This document shows, piece after piece, positions 25,056 through 33,979 of a stretch of 64,000 bases of DNA. Both the position numbers and the translations under genes were made by a program. Numbering within the stretch: position 1 is the first letter of the stretch; each line of letters starts with the position of its first letter. Source of the stretch: Microbispora rosea (GTDB taxonomy: Bacteria > Actinomycetota > Actinomycetes > Streptosporangiales > Streptosporangiaceae); the NCBI RefSeq assembly GCF_900156315.1, contig NZ_FTNI01000004.1, positions 248,001-312,000 of the forward strand, in the 5' to 3' direction. The notes beneath the pieces were generated by a model, which was not told the origin of the DNA, ran no database searches, and worked only from the letters and a program-made list of their open reading frames with translations.

Positions 25056-25068
25056 GATGCCCTCCCAG

Positions 25069-25092
25069 AGCTTGTGAAAGCATTCACAAGCT
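25069..25092 (-). promoter_or_regulatory. Rex operator upstream of ndh
   Basis: AGCTTGTGAA and TTCACAAGCT are perfect 10-base arms around AGCA. The central 18 bases match the Rex consensus TTGTGAANNNNTTCACAA exactly. Rex represses respiratory genes when NADH is low relative to NAD+, and ndh is an established target in Streptomyces and Bacillus. It overlaps the probable promoter or leader of ndh (start codon at 25055). Confidence 0.85.
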
Positions 25093-25222
25093 TACGTCAC
25101 AAGTTGGCAATCGCACCATCGCGCCAGGGCCGAAGGTCCAGTGATTTTCCCCACTCCGCCATCTCTTGGCGACATTTCTCTGGAAAATTCCCGCAATCTT
25201 CTCTCAGTGATCGACTTCACAC

Positions 25223-25240
25223 TCGTGAATTGGTTCACAA
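25223..25240. promoter_or_regulatory. Second Rex-like site
   Basis: TCGTGAATTGGTTCACAA differs from the 18-base Rex consensus at one position (C for T at position 2). It lies about 150 bases upstream of the first site and overlaps the last codons of the uracil-DNA glycosylase gene. It may help looping or cooperative repression of ndh. Confidence 0.6.
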
Positions 25241-26038
25241 GGTCGCCGTACCCAGCGCGGCGGCGCGGGCGAAGACCGCGTCGAGCATGTCCGCGGTGAC
25301 CCGGCCGGTGAAGGTGTTCTGCTGGCTGGGGTGGTAGCAGCCGATCAGCGTGACGGGAGCCGCGCCGTGGGAAATCGGCACCTCCACCGCGTGGCCGAAC
25401 CGCGGCCTGCGGGGCGGCAGCGTGAACCCGGCCTCGCGCAGCGCGGGCCACACCGCCTGCCAGGCGAAACCGCCGAGCGCCACGATCACCCGGGTCGTGC
25501 CCGCCACGAGCGCGAGCTCCCTGGACAGCCAGGGGAAGCAGGTGTCGCGCTCCTCGGGGGTGGGCTTGTTGGCGGGCGGGGCGCACCGGACCGCCGCCAT
25601 CATCCGGGCGCCGATCAGCCGCTGCCCGTCGCCCGCGTGGACGCTGGTCTCCTGCGCGGCGAGGCCGGTGCGGTGCAGCGACGCGAACAGCCAGTCGCCG
25701 CTGCGGTCGCCGGTGAAGATCCGGCCGGTCCGGTTGCCGCCGTGCGCGGCGGGCGCCAGCCCGACGATGAGCGTGTGCGGCGCGTCGTCGCCCCACCCCG
25801 CGATCGGCCGGCCCCAGTAGGTCTCGTCGGCGAACGCCCGCCGTTTGACGTCGGCGACCTCCTCCCGCCACTCGACGAGACGCGGGCAGGCGCGGCACAC
25901 CGACTGCCTGGCGGTCAGTTCGGCGAGCGTACGGCTCTCTGCGGCGAGTTTGGCGACCTCGTGGGCGTCGTGGGCGACGGGGGTGTCCGGGCACGCCGGG
26001 TCACCCGGCCAGCCGGAACCGGGAGGAACGGAGCTCAT
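25235..26038 (-). CDS. Family 5 uracil-DNA glycosylase (UDGb type)
   Basis: The 267-residue DNA repair enzyme removes uracil and related deaminated bases. It has the iron-sulfur Cys pair SVCRACPRL (Cys48, Cys51) with further Cys in [19 protein letters not shown], and motif 1 [19 protein letters not shown], whose AHGxNRTGR form is diagnostic of family 5 rather than family 4. The motif with YHPSQQNTF near residue 230 supplies the catalytic His. Motif 1 lacks the catalytic Asp of classical UDGs, as family 5 does. It is transcribed toward ndh, and its end overlaps a Rex-like site. Confidence 0.9.
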   Translation of the reverse strand: MSSVPPGSGWPGDPACPDTPVAHDAHEVAKLAAESRTLAELTARQSVCRACPRLVEWREEVADVKRRAFADETYWGRPIAGWGDDAPHTLIVGLAPAAHGGNRTGRIFTGDRSGDWLFASLHRTGLAAQETSVHAGDGQRLIGARMMAAVRCAPPANKPTPEERDTCFPWLSRELALVAGTTRVIVALGGFAWQAVWPALREAGFTLPPRRPRFGHAVEVPISHGAAPVTLIGCYHPSQQNTFTGRVTADMLDAVFARAAALGTATL

Positions 26039-26175
26039 GACACCGATCGTGCCAGGTCAGAAAATGTGCGTCCGCCAGAAGCCGGCTCTGGCGACACCTA
26101 CGAGTGTCACGAAGCGGTCATGCCGAGAAAGATTCCGATCTTTTCCGCCGCGCCGGAGGTGGGTACGTACGGCCC

Positions 26176-27381
26176 GTGTCCACCGACTCAGTCCCCCCGA
26201 TGTTCGGCCCGGCGTTCGACGCCGACCCCTACCCCGCCTACGACTGGCTGCGCCGGAACGCGCCGGTGACCCGCGTGCCGCTGCCCGGCTGCGAGGCGTG
26301 GCTGGTCACGCGGTACGAGGACGCCGTGACCGCGCTGACCCATCCCGCCCTCGCCAAGGACCCGGCGGCCGGCTCGCCCGAATGGCGGGCCGCCTCTCTC
26401 GGCCTGCCCCTGGACCACCGGCCCGGGCTGGCCCGCCACATGATCAACGCCGACGGCGCCGACCACACGCGCCTGCGGCGGCTCGTGAGCGCGGCCTTCA
26501 CACCCCGGCGGATGGCGGGGCTGCGGACGCGGGCGCTGGAGGTGACCGACGCGCTGCTCGACCGCCTCGACGGCCCGGAGACCGACCTCATCGCCGGTCT
26601 CGCCTATCCCCTGCCGATCACGATCATCTGCGACCTGCTCGGCGTGCCCGAGGAGGACCGGGCCGCCTTCCACCGGCACGCCTCCGTCATCGACTCGGCG
26701 GCGGCGTCCGAGGTGGAGGAGATCAAACGCGCCACGGACGCCCTGGAGAGCTTCCTGGCCGACCTGGTCGAGCTCAAGCGCTCCCGGCCGGGCGACGACC
26801 TGCTCACCGACCTCGTCCGGCGGTCCAACCAGGGCGAGATCGACAAGGACGAGCTCACCTCGACCGCGTTCCTGCTGCTGATCGCCGGCCACGAGACGAC
26901 CGTGGCGCTGATCGGCAACGGACTGCTCGCGCTGCTGCGGCACCCCTCCCAGGCGGCGGCGCTGCGCGCCGACCTCTCCCTGCTGCCGGACTTCATCGAC
27001 GAGATGCTGCGTTACGACGGTCCCGTACGGAACGCCACCTGGCGCTTTCCCACCGAGCCCGTGGTGATCGGCGGCCAGGAGATGCTGCCGGGGGAGCCCA
27101 TCCTCGTCTCGCTGCTCGCGGCCAACCGGGACCCGGCCGCCTTCGCCGACCCGGACGCGTTCTCCCCCGGCCGGATCGGCGAGCCGCACCTCGCCTTCGG
27201 CCGGGGGCCCCACTACTGTGTCGGCGCGGCCCTGGCCAGGGTGGAGGGAGAGGCCGCGATCGGCCGGGTGCTCGAACGGTTCCCCGGCCTGGCCCTCGCC
27301 GCCGACCCCGCCGAGCTGAGCTGGTGGCCCAGCGCCATCATGCGCGGCCTGTTCTCCCTGCCCGTCCGCCTGCACGGCTGA
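26176..27381 (+). CDS. Cytochrome P450
   Basis: The 401-residue bacterial class I type P450 has the I-helix oxygen motif LLLIAGHETTV (about 234-244), the ExxR of helix K in DEMLRYDGPV, and the heme loop FGRGPHYCVGAALAR with thiolate ligand Cys348. Length and sequence style fit soluble actinobacterial P450s that oxidise secondary metabolites or xenobiotics. No ferredoxin or reductase is adjacent, so redox partners are elsewhere. GTG 26176 (MSTDSVPPMFGPAF) fits family N-termini, though its ribosome-binding site is weak; GTG 26104 is the alternative. Confidence 0.88.
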   Translation: MSTDSVPPMFGPAFDADPYPAYDWLRRNAPVTRVPLPGCEAWLVTRYEDAVTALTHPALAKDPAAGSPEWRAASLGLPLDHRPGLARHMINADGADHTRLRRLVSAAFTPRRMAGLRTRALEVTDALLDRLDGPETDLIAGLAYPLPITIICDLLGVPEEDRAAFHRHASVIDSAAASEVEEIKRATDALESFLADLVELKRSRPGDDLLTDLVRRSNQGEIDKDELTSTAFLLLIAGHETTVALIGNGLLALLRHPSQAAALRADLSLLPDFIDEMLRYDGPVRNATWRFPTEPVVIGGQEMLPGEPILVSLLAANRDPAAFADPDAFSPGRIGEPHLAFGRGPHYCVGAALARVEGEAAIGRVLERFPGLALAADPAELSWWPSAIMRGLFSLPVRLHG

Positions 27382-27466
27382 CGTCCCGCCCGGCTCCGGC
27401 CGCACGGCGCTCCTGACCATGCTGCGTGCGCTCGGGTCCGGCTGACTCCGCGTTTCCCGCTCGCGC

Positions 27467-28477
27467 CTATCGCGAGCGGCGAGACGGCTCGGCGGACGGC
27501 GACGGTGACGGCGAGCCGGACTGCTCGGCGGAGGGCGTCGGTGAGGCCGTGGCGTCCGTGGGCGCCGGCGTCGCGGGGACGCAGGTCGCCTCCGCCTCCG
27601 GTTCGGTGGGATCGGCGCGGCGCTCCACGGGCTTCAGCGGCAGCGGGTAGGCGTTGCGGATGGGCGGCTCCCCGTCACAGGGGATCACGATCTCCTGGTC
27701 GAAGCCCGGGTCCAGCATGATCGGGTTGCCGTCCTGGTCGTAGAGCCGGACGTTGTGCAACGGCGTCCCGTCCTCGGCGTACGGGAGGATGTTGGAGACG
27801 TCCCCGCCCAGCGAGGACACACTCTCCACTCGCATGCCCGGCGCGTACACCTCCGGCCGGGGGCCGTAGTCGAAGGCCACGCCGCGCGACGACGTGCTCG
27901 GGACGTCCGCCATCGCCGTGACCACGAGGACCGCGGCCACCAGATTGGCTCCGAGCAGCAGCACGCGACCCCAGCGCGACGCTCGCGCGCGGCCCCGCCG
28001 GCCCAGCCACACCGACCCCCAGACGACCGCGAGCGTGAACACCCACGCGGGGATGTCACCGGGGATCAGCCCGGGGGCGCTGATCGGCGCGAGCACGGCC
28101 AGCGCGATCGCGTAGCCCCGCAGCACCCACCACGCGGGGCGCAACTCCGGGGCGAAGACGGCGGCCTGACGGTAGGGCGGGAGCACGAGCAGCCGCGTGT
28201 GAACGCGCCGGACCGCTCCGCTCGTCCGCTCGCGCAGCCGCCCGCCCAGCGAGGAGCCGCCGCTCGACGGCCGCCCGCCGTAGGCGGCCCGCAGCTCGGC
28301 CGCGTACGCCTCGGGGCCGCCGAGGCGTTCCTCCAGCGACATGCCCGGCTCGGCGGCGACCTCGGCGAGATGCTCGTCCAGGTCCTCCAGCAGCGCGTCC
28401 ATGTCCCGGGCGGGGAGATCGGCGAGCGCCGCGCGTACGGCGGCGGCGTAGTCCTGGGGCGTCATAGGGGGAGTCAT
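27467..28477 (-). CDS. HAAS-domain membrane protein, PadR partner
   Basis: The 336-residue protein has an N-terminal HAAS signalling domain (about 1-75, MTPQDYAAAVRAALADLPARDMDALLEDLDEHL, read in two parts: YAAAVRAALADLP and MDALLEDLDEHLAEV), a linker, three or more hydrophobic helices at about 120-205, then a large soluble region and a Ser/Pro/Thr-rich tail. HAAS-type proteins are almost always coupled to a PadR regulator, as here: its ATG overlaps the PadR stop (ATGA). The soluble C-terminal part has no recognised domain. Likely membrane sensor or effector of the PadR circuit. Confidence 0.78.
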   Translation of the reverse strand: MTPPMTPQDYAAAVRAALADLPARDMDALLEDLDEHLAEVAAEPGMSLEERLGGPEAYAAELRAAYGGRPSSGGSSLGGRLRERTSGAVRRVHTRLLVLPPYRQAAVFAPELRPAWWVLRGYAIALAVLAPISAPGLIPGDIPAWVFTLAVVWGSVWLGRRGRARASRWGRVLLLGANLVAAVLVVTAMADVPSTSSRGVAFDYGPRPEVYAPGMRVESVSSLGGDVSNILPYAEDGTPLHNVRLYDQDGNPIMLDPGFDQEIVIPCDGEPPIRNAYPLPLKPVERRADPTEPEAEATCVPATPAPTDATASPTPSAEQSGSPSPSPSAEPSRRSR

Positions 28478-28803
28478 CCCGGATCGACCTCCTTGAGCAG
28501 GTCGTTCATGGTGGCGGCGAAGGACGTCCAGGTCTTCGCCGAGGTCTGGAGGAGCGAGCGGCCCACGTCGTTGAGGCCGTAGTACTTGCGGTGCGGTCCC
28601 TCGTCGGAGGCGACCACGTAGGAGGTGAGCGCTCCGGCCTTGAAGAGCCGCCGCAGCGTCCCGTACACGGAGGCGTCGCCGACGTCTTCGAGCCCCACCT
28701 CGCGCAGGCGGCGTACGACGTCGTATCCGTAGCTGTCACGCTCGGCGAGCACCGCGAGGACCGCCAGGTCGAGAACCCCTTTGAGGAGCTGGCTGCTGTC
28801 CAC
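28474..28803 (-). CDS. PadR-family transcriptional regulator
   Basis: A 109-residue winged-helix regulator with SQLLKGVLDLAVLAVLAERDSYGYDVVRRL (helices 1-3, read as SQLLKGVLDLAVLAVL and DSYGYDVVRRL), then ASVYGTLRRLFKAGALTSY (recognition helix and wing) and RKYYGLNDVGRSLLQ. GTG at 28803 gives MDSSQLLKG, the usual family N-terminus; no ribosome-binding site is seen upstream, so a leaderless transcript is possible. Upstream in-frame starts exist to 28824. It overlaps the HAAS gene and probably represses its own operon through the imperfect inverted repeat at the start codon. Confidence 0.88.
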   Translation of the reverse strand: MDSSQLLKGVLDLAVLAVLAERDSYGYDVVRRLREVGLEDVGDASVYGTLRRLFKAGALTSYVVASDEGPHRKYYGLNDVGRSLLQTSAKTWTSFAATMNDLLKEVDPG

Positions 28804-28829
28804 GCATCGCACAGTACTACGCATTGCGT
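28802..28829 (-). promoter_or_regulatory. Candidate PadR operator at the padR start
   Basis: ACGCATCGC (28802-28810) and GCATTGCGT (28821-28829) form an imperfect inverted repeat (7 of 9 pairs) around ACAGTACTAC, overlapping the padR start codon. The position suits autorepression. Confidence 0.5.
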
Positions 28830-28864
28830 AATAGCGGCAAGATCCTCCGGTCCCTACGCGGCGT

Positions 28865-29848
28865 TCACGCGATCCGTACGACGTACTTGCCGCTGCCGCG
28901 GCCGTCGGCGAGCAGCTGGTGGACGTCCGGCACCCCGGCGAGAGAGTCGATCACGGTCACCGGCACATCCAGCAGGCCCTCCGCGATCAGGTCCAGCACA
29001 CGGCTCAGTCCCCGCGCGATCCGGTGGGGCGCGCCGGCGGTGAGGGCACTGGCGCTGAAGCCGACGATCCCCACGTTGCCGCGCATCAGGCGAGGGTGGG
29101 GCGGCAACGGGGACGCCTCACCTCCTCCCGCGTTGCCGAACAGCACGATCCGGCCGCCGGGACCGGTGACCTCCAGGTCCAGTTCGAGCAGCTCGACGCC
29201 GAGCGGGTCGAGGACGACGTCCACGCCCTCGGGCGCCGCGGCCCGGATCGCGGCGCCCATCCCCTCGTCACGGACGACCACCGTGTCGTAGCCGGCGGAC
29301 CGGGCCGCTTGGACCTTGTCCGCCCGGCCCACGGTGCCGATGAGCCGTCCTCCGCCGAGTGCGGGGACCAGCCGGGCCACCGCCGATCCGACGCCGCCGC
29401 TCGCGGAGTGCACGAGCACGCTCTCACCCGCGCCGAGCCTCGCCGCGTCGGTGAGCAGCAGCAACGCGCTCGTCAGCATCAGCGGGGCGGCCGCGGCGAG
29501 GGAGGACGGCACGTCGTCCGGCAGCGGCACGGTCACGGCGGCGGGCGCCACGGCCACCTCGGCGAGACCGCCGGACGGGGTGAGGGCGGCCACCCGCTGT
29601 CCCGGCACGAGGCCGGAGACTCCCGGGCCCACCCGGCGCACGGTTCCCGTCACCTCTTTGCCCGGCACGAACGGCCAGGCCGTGACATAGCCCGGCTCTC
29701 CCCTGCGCGCCATCACATCGATGAAGTTGACGCCCGCGTGGGAGACGTCGACGGACACCTCGCCCTCGCCGGGCTCCGGCACCGGCATGTCCCCGACCTC
29801 CGTCAGGTCCGACCCGCGCGACGGTCCCGTCATCACCAACGCCTGCAT
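28865..29848 (-). CDS. Zinc-independent quinone oxidoreductase (MDR family)
   Basis: A 327-residue medium-chain dehydrogenase/reductase. The N-terminal GroES-like part has VDVSHAGVNFIDVMARRG and FVPGKEVTGTVRRVGPGV; the Rossmann part has ESVLVHSASGGVGSAVARL (NADPH binding) and VVLDPLGVELLE. Zinc-ligand Cys residues of true alcohol dehydrogenases are absent, as in quinone oxidoreductases. It would reduce quinones or enones with NADPH. ATG 29848 follows AAAGAGGAGCGGGTC. It is divergent from, and probably controlled by, the ArsR-type gene at 29930. Confidence 0.88.
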   Translation of the reverse strand: MQALVMTGPSRGSDLTEVGDMPVPEPGEGEVSVDVSHAGVNFIDVMARRGEPGYVTAWPFVPGKEVTGTVRRVGPGVSGLVPGQRVAALTPSGGLAEVAVAPAAVTVPLPDDVPSSLAAAAPLMLTSALLLLTDAARLGAGESVLVHSASGGVGSAVARLVPALGGGRLIGTVGRADKVQAARSAGYDTVVVRDEGMGAAIRAAAPEGVDVVLDPLGVELLELDLEVTGPGGRIVLFGNAGGGEASPLPPHPRLMRGNVGIVGFSASALTAGAPHRIARGLSRVLDLIAEGLLDVPVTVIDSLAGVPDVHQLLADGRGSGKYVVRIA

Positions 29849-29868
29849 GACCCGCTCCTCTTTCGATG

Positions 29869-29905
29869 TTCGTAGTACTACGAATGTCGTACCATAGTTG
29901 TACGA
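29869..29905. promoter_or_regulatory. Divergent operator pair between oxidoreductase and ArsR genes
   Basis: TTCGTAGTACTACGAA (29869-29884) is a perfect 16-base palindrome. TCGTAC-CATAGTT-GTACGA (29887-29905) is an inverted repeat with a seven-base spacer. They lie between the two divergent start codons (29848 and 29930), where the ArsR-family protein would be expected to bind. The AT-richer TACCATAGTTGTACGAT may include a promoter -10. Confidence 0.7.
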
Positions 29906-29929
29906 TGGTTGTCGAAAGAGAGGTGGAAG

Positions 29930-30277
29930 ATGCCCCGATCCCAACGCCGCCGGTCGGCATTGACGCATCCGGACGCCGCCGAGATCGACCTGCTCGACGT
30001 CCTCCACGCGCTGGCGGACCCCACGCGCATGACGATCGTGCGGACGCTGCGCGCCGAGCCGGAACGGGCCTGCGGCACGTTCCCGGTGGATGTGGCGCCG
30101 TCGACGCTCACGCACCATTTCCGGGTGCTCAGGGAGGCCGGTGTCATCCACCAGCGGGAGGACGGCAACCGCCGGTGGACCGCGCTGCGCCTGGCCGACC
30201 TCGACGGCCGGTTCCCGGGCCTCCTCGACTCGATCCTCGACGCCTACGAGACGAACGCCGGGGCCGTCGCCTCCTGA
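29930..30277 (+). CDS. ArsR-type winged-helix regulator
   Basis: The 115-residue protein has the ArsR-like DNA-binding core: LLDVLHALADPTRMTIVRTL, then VAPSTLTHHFRVLREAGVI (recognition helix) and a wing HQREDGNRRWTALRL. No metal-binding CxC is present in the recognition helix; two Cys-free helices argue against arsenic or metal sensing, so it more likely senses an electrophile or quinone handled by the divergent oxidoreductase. ATG 29930 follows GAGAGGTGGAAG. Its TGA is the first base set of a 17-base tandem repeat that fills the gap to ppx. Confidence 0.87.
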   Translation: MPRSQRRRSALTHPDAAEIDLLDVLHALADPTRMTIVRTLRAEPERACGTFPVDVAPSTLTHHFRVLREAGVIHQREDGNRRWTALRLADLDGRFPGLLDSILDAYETNAGAVAS

Positions 30278-30377
30278 GGTCCTGGTTCTCGTCAGGTTCT
30301 GGTTTTCGTGAGGGCAGGGTTCTCGTGACGGCAGGGTTCTCGTGAGGGCAGGGTTCTCGTAGCGTCCTGGTTCTCGT
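30276..30377. repeat. 17-bp tandem repeat, six copies, between convergent genes
   Basis: Six contiguous 17-base units begin at 30276, 30293, 30310, 30327, 30344 and 30361. The core is GAGGGCAGGGTTCTCGT; outer copies are diverged (AGCGTCCTGGTTCTCGT). The array runs from the stop of the ArsR gene to the stop of ppx, taking up the whole gap. No hairpin of note is seen. Confidence 0.95.
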
Positions 30378-31321
30378 CAGGCGAGGGACCAGGCGATGCC
30401 GTCGAGGATGTCGTGCTCGCTGACCACGACCTCGGGGAAACCGTAGCGGCGGACGATGCGGTCGAGGATGAGCGCGCCCGCGCCGATGACGTCGACCCGG
30501 CCCGGGTGCATGACCGGGATGGCCGCCCGCTCGTCGTGCGTCAGGCGCAACAGCCGCGCGGACACCTCGTGAACCCGTTCTGCGGGGATGCGCGAGTGGT
30601 GGATGCGCGCGGGGTCGTAGGCGGGCAGGTCGAGCGCGATCCCGGCGACCGTGGTGACAGAACCGGCCAGGCCGACCAGCGTCCGCGCCGTACGCACCGG
30701 GACGTGCTCCTCGACCCGGTCCATGGCCGCCTCGATGTCGGCGACGGCCGCCTCCACCGTCCCGGCGCTCGGCGGGTCGTCGCGCAGATGGCGCTCGGTC
30801 AGCCGTACGCAGCCGATGTCCACCGACAGAGCGCCCTCGACGGACCGCGAGCCGACGACGAACTCGGTCGAACCACCCCCGATGTCCACCACGAGATAGG
30901 GGGTCTCGGCCTCGGCGCCAGAGCGGGCCAGGCCGCGGGTCGCGCCGGTGAAGGACAGGCGCGCCTCCTCGTCACCGGTCACCACCTCGGGCTCCACGCC
31001 GAAGATGTCCCGCACCCCGGAGACGAAGTCGGCCCGGTTGGCGGCGTCACGGGTCGCCGAGGTGGCGACCACGCGGACCGGCACGGGACCGTCCGGGGAG
31101 TGCTCCCTGATCAGCTTTGCGTACCCGCGCATGGCCGTGAACGTCCGCTCCAGGGCCTCCGGCGCGAGCCGTCCCGTACGGTCGACGTCCTGGCCGAGCC
31201 TGACGATCTCCATCCGCCGTTCGACGTCGGCGAGGTCGTCGCCGGAGATATCCGCGATGAGAAGGCGGACCGAGTTGGTCCCGCAATCGATGGCCGCGAC
31301 CCGCTTCGTCTTCACGCTCAT
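30377..31321 (-). CDS. ppx: Exopolyphosphatase / Ppx-GppA phosphatase
   Basis: A 314-residue ASKHA-fold enzyme that hydrolyses polyphosphate or pppGpp. Visible are phosphate-1 RVAAIDCGTNSVRLLIADI near residue 6, VVATSATRDAANR, phosphate-2 YLVVDIGGGSTEFV, and GLAGSVTTVAGI. Length fits the short actinobacterial Ppx form without a C-terminal HD domain. ATG 31321 (MSVKTKRVAAID) was chosen; the 11-residue extension upstream lacks similarity. It ends the mfd-eno-ftsB-DUF501-ppx run, whose order is shared with mycobacteria (Rv1020-Rv1026). Confidence 0.92.
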   Translation of the reverse strand: MSVKTKRVAAIDCGTNSVRLLIADISGDDLADVERRMEIVRLGQDVDRTGRLAPEALERTFTAMRGYAKLIREHSPDGPVPVRVVATSATRDAANRADFVSGVRDIFGVEPEVVTGDEEARLSFTGATRGLARSGAEAETPYLVVDIGGGSTEFVVGSRSVEGALSVDIGCVRLTERHLRDDPPSAGTVEAAVADIEAAMDRVEEHVPVRTARTLVGLAGSVTTVAGIALDLPAYDPARIHHSRIPAERVHEVSARLLRLTHDERAAIPVMHPGRVDVIGAGALILDRIVRRYGFPEVVVSEHDILDGIAWSLA

Positions 31322-31382
31322 CCCCTCCGGCCTCCGGTCGGCCCTCCACGCCACGACGGCGCTTCCGTTTCGGTCTCCCGGC

Positions 31383-32003
31383 CTATGGCTGCTCTGCGGA
31401 ATTCTCCACGACCACGCAGGGGCCGCCTGCCCACCAGTCGGGCAGCGCGTCGAGCGCCTCCCGGCCGAACGGGTTGGCCCCCGGCGCGGCCAGTTCGTGG
31501 GCCACCAGCGCGTGCAGGCACTTGACCCGGCCCGGCATGCCGCCGGCGCTCTGCATGTCGCGCGGCAGCGGCTCCAGGCCCTCCTCGCCGGCCGCGCGGT
31601 CGCGGCGGGCGACGTAGTCCTCGTGGGCCGCCCGGTAGGCCTCGGCCAGCTCGGGGTCCTCCGCGAGCCGAGACTGCATGCTCTTCATCAGGCCGGACGA
31701 CTCCAGCGTGCCGATCGCCGAGGCGGCTTTCGGGCAGGTCAGGTAGAACAGCGTGGGGAACGGCGCCCCGTCGGGCAGCCGGGGCGCGGTCTCCAGCACG
31801 TCGGGCAGGCCGCAGGGACACCGGTGGGCGACGGCCCGCACCCCGCGCGGCGGCCGCCCGAGCTGCGCCCGCGCCGCCGCCACGTCGGCGGGGTCCACAC
31901 GGCCCGCGTGGCCTGCGTGGTCCGCCTGGTCGTCCGCCACGTCGATCTCCTCGCCCTTCACGCTTTCCGCCCCGCCGTCCCCGGTGGCGTCCGCCGTCCT
32001 CAT
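31383..32003 (-). CDS. DUF501 protein
   Basis: The 206-residue protein has the DUF501 core: VRAVAHRCPCGLPDVLETAPRLPDG (read as RAVAHRCPCGLPDV, then APRLPDG), FPTLFYLTCPKAASAIGTLES, GGMPGRVKCLHALVAHELA and NPFGREALDALP. Cys residues in HRCPCG, TCP and VKCLH look like a possible metal or Fe-S site, though this is inference. Function unknown; it is universally placed between ftsB and ppx in actinobacteria. The start ATG overlaps the ftsB stop (ATGA). The first 50 residues are a poorly conserved acidic extension. Confidence 0.88.
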   Translation of the reverse strand: MRTADATGDGGAESVKGEEIDVADDQADHAGHAGRVDPADVAAARAQLGRPPRGVRAVAHRCPCGLPDVLETAPRLPDGAPFPTLFYLTCPKAASAIGTLESSGLMKSMQSRLAEDPELAEAYRAAHEDYVARRDRAAGEEGLEPLPRDMQSAGGMPGRVKCLHALVAHELAAPGANPFGREALDALPDWWAGGPCVVVENSAEQP

Positions 32004-32461
32004 CCCGCCGGCGCCGGCGCGGACGCCGATGCGGACGCCGTGGGTGCGGGGCTGCGCCCTGCCGCCGGTGCGGCGGGCCGCCCCTTGTCGGCCGCCTCGA
32101 ACGACCGCCAGAGAGTGACGTACCAGGCGGGACGCTCCGGCTGCTTCGTCCCCGCCTTGGCGGCGGCGCTCCCGGCCGTCTCCTCGTCGATCACCTGATA
32201 GCAGTCGGCGCCCGGCTCGCAGTAGAACAGCCGCTCCTTGGCCAGGCGCTTGACGTAGTCCGGATCCTCCAGCCGCCGGCGCCGCTGCTCCAGGTTCTGG
32301 AGCTTGCGCAGCGCGTTCGCCTGCTGCGCCTCCAGCTGGGCGATCTGCCGTCGCTGGGCGACGTACTCCCGCACGGGGTAGGCGAGGCTCATGGCGATGG
32401 CGCACACGACGACCGCGAGGATCGCCGCGCGCCCGGTGAGCTGCGGCCGCTTCGCCGCCAC
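32000..32461 (-). CDS. ftsB: FtsB/DivIC-family cell division protein
   Basis: The 153-residue bitopic membrane protein has a basic N-terminus, one helix (about 13-30, AILAVVVCAIAMSLAYPV), a coiled coil (REYVAQRRQIAQLEAQQANALRK, about 31-62) and the conserved DPDYVKRLAKERLFYCEPGAD segment (read DPDYVKRLAKERL). It would join FtsL and FtsQ in septum activation. The C-terminal 50 residues are Ala/Pro/Ser-rich and likely disordered. GTG start after GGGAGGGGTGG. It overlaps the DUF501 gene and follows enolase, the usual actinobacterial order. Confidence 0.9.
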   Translation of the reverse strand: MAAKRPQLTGRAAILAVVVCAIAMSLAYPVREYVAQRRQIAQLEAQQANALRKLQNLEQRRRRLEDPDYVKRLAKERLFYCEPGADCYQVIDEETAGSAAAKAGTKQPERPAWYVTLWRSFEAADKGRPAAPAAGRSPAPTASASASAPAPAG

Positions 32462-32616
32462 GAAACCACCCCTCCCGGTCGGTCAGCGTGTGGCCCGATC
32501 ACAACGGCCACCACACTAACCGCCCGTCCCGGCCGTCCACGCCCGGACGGGGTACGGCATCGCCGCACCACGCGCCCGGGACGTGCTGGCCGGAGCCCTG
32601 CCCCCTGTGCCGCCCG

Positions 32617-33948
<1,332 letters not shown>

Positions 33949-33979
33949 CTACTACCCGGTATGGCGCAGGGCTGCCCGT

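Noticed and set aside
27382-27466. Ferredoxin gene for the P450
   Set aside because: The 85-base gap has no open frame with a Cys-rich ferredoxin pattern.
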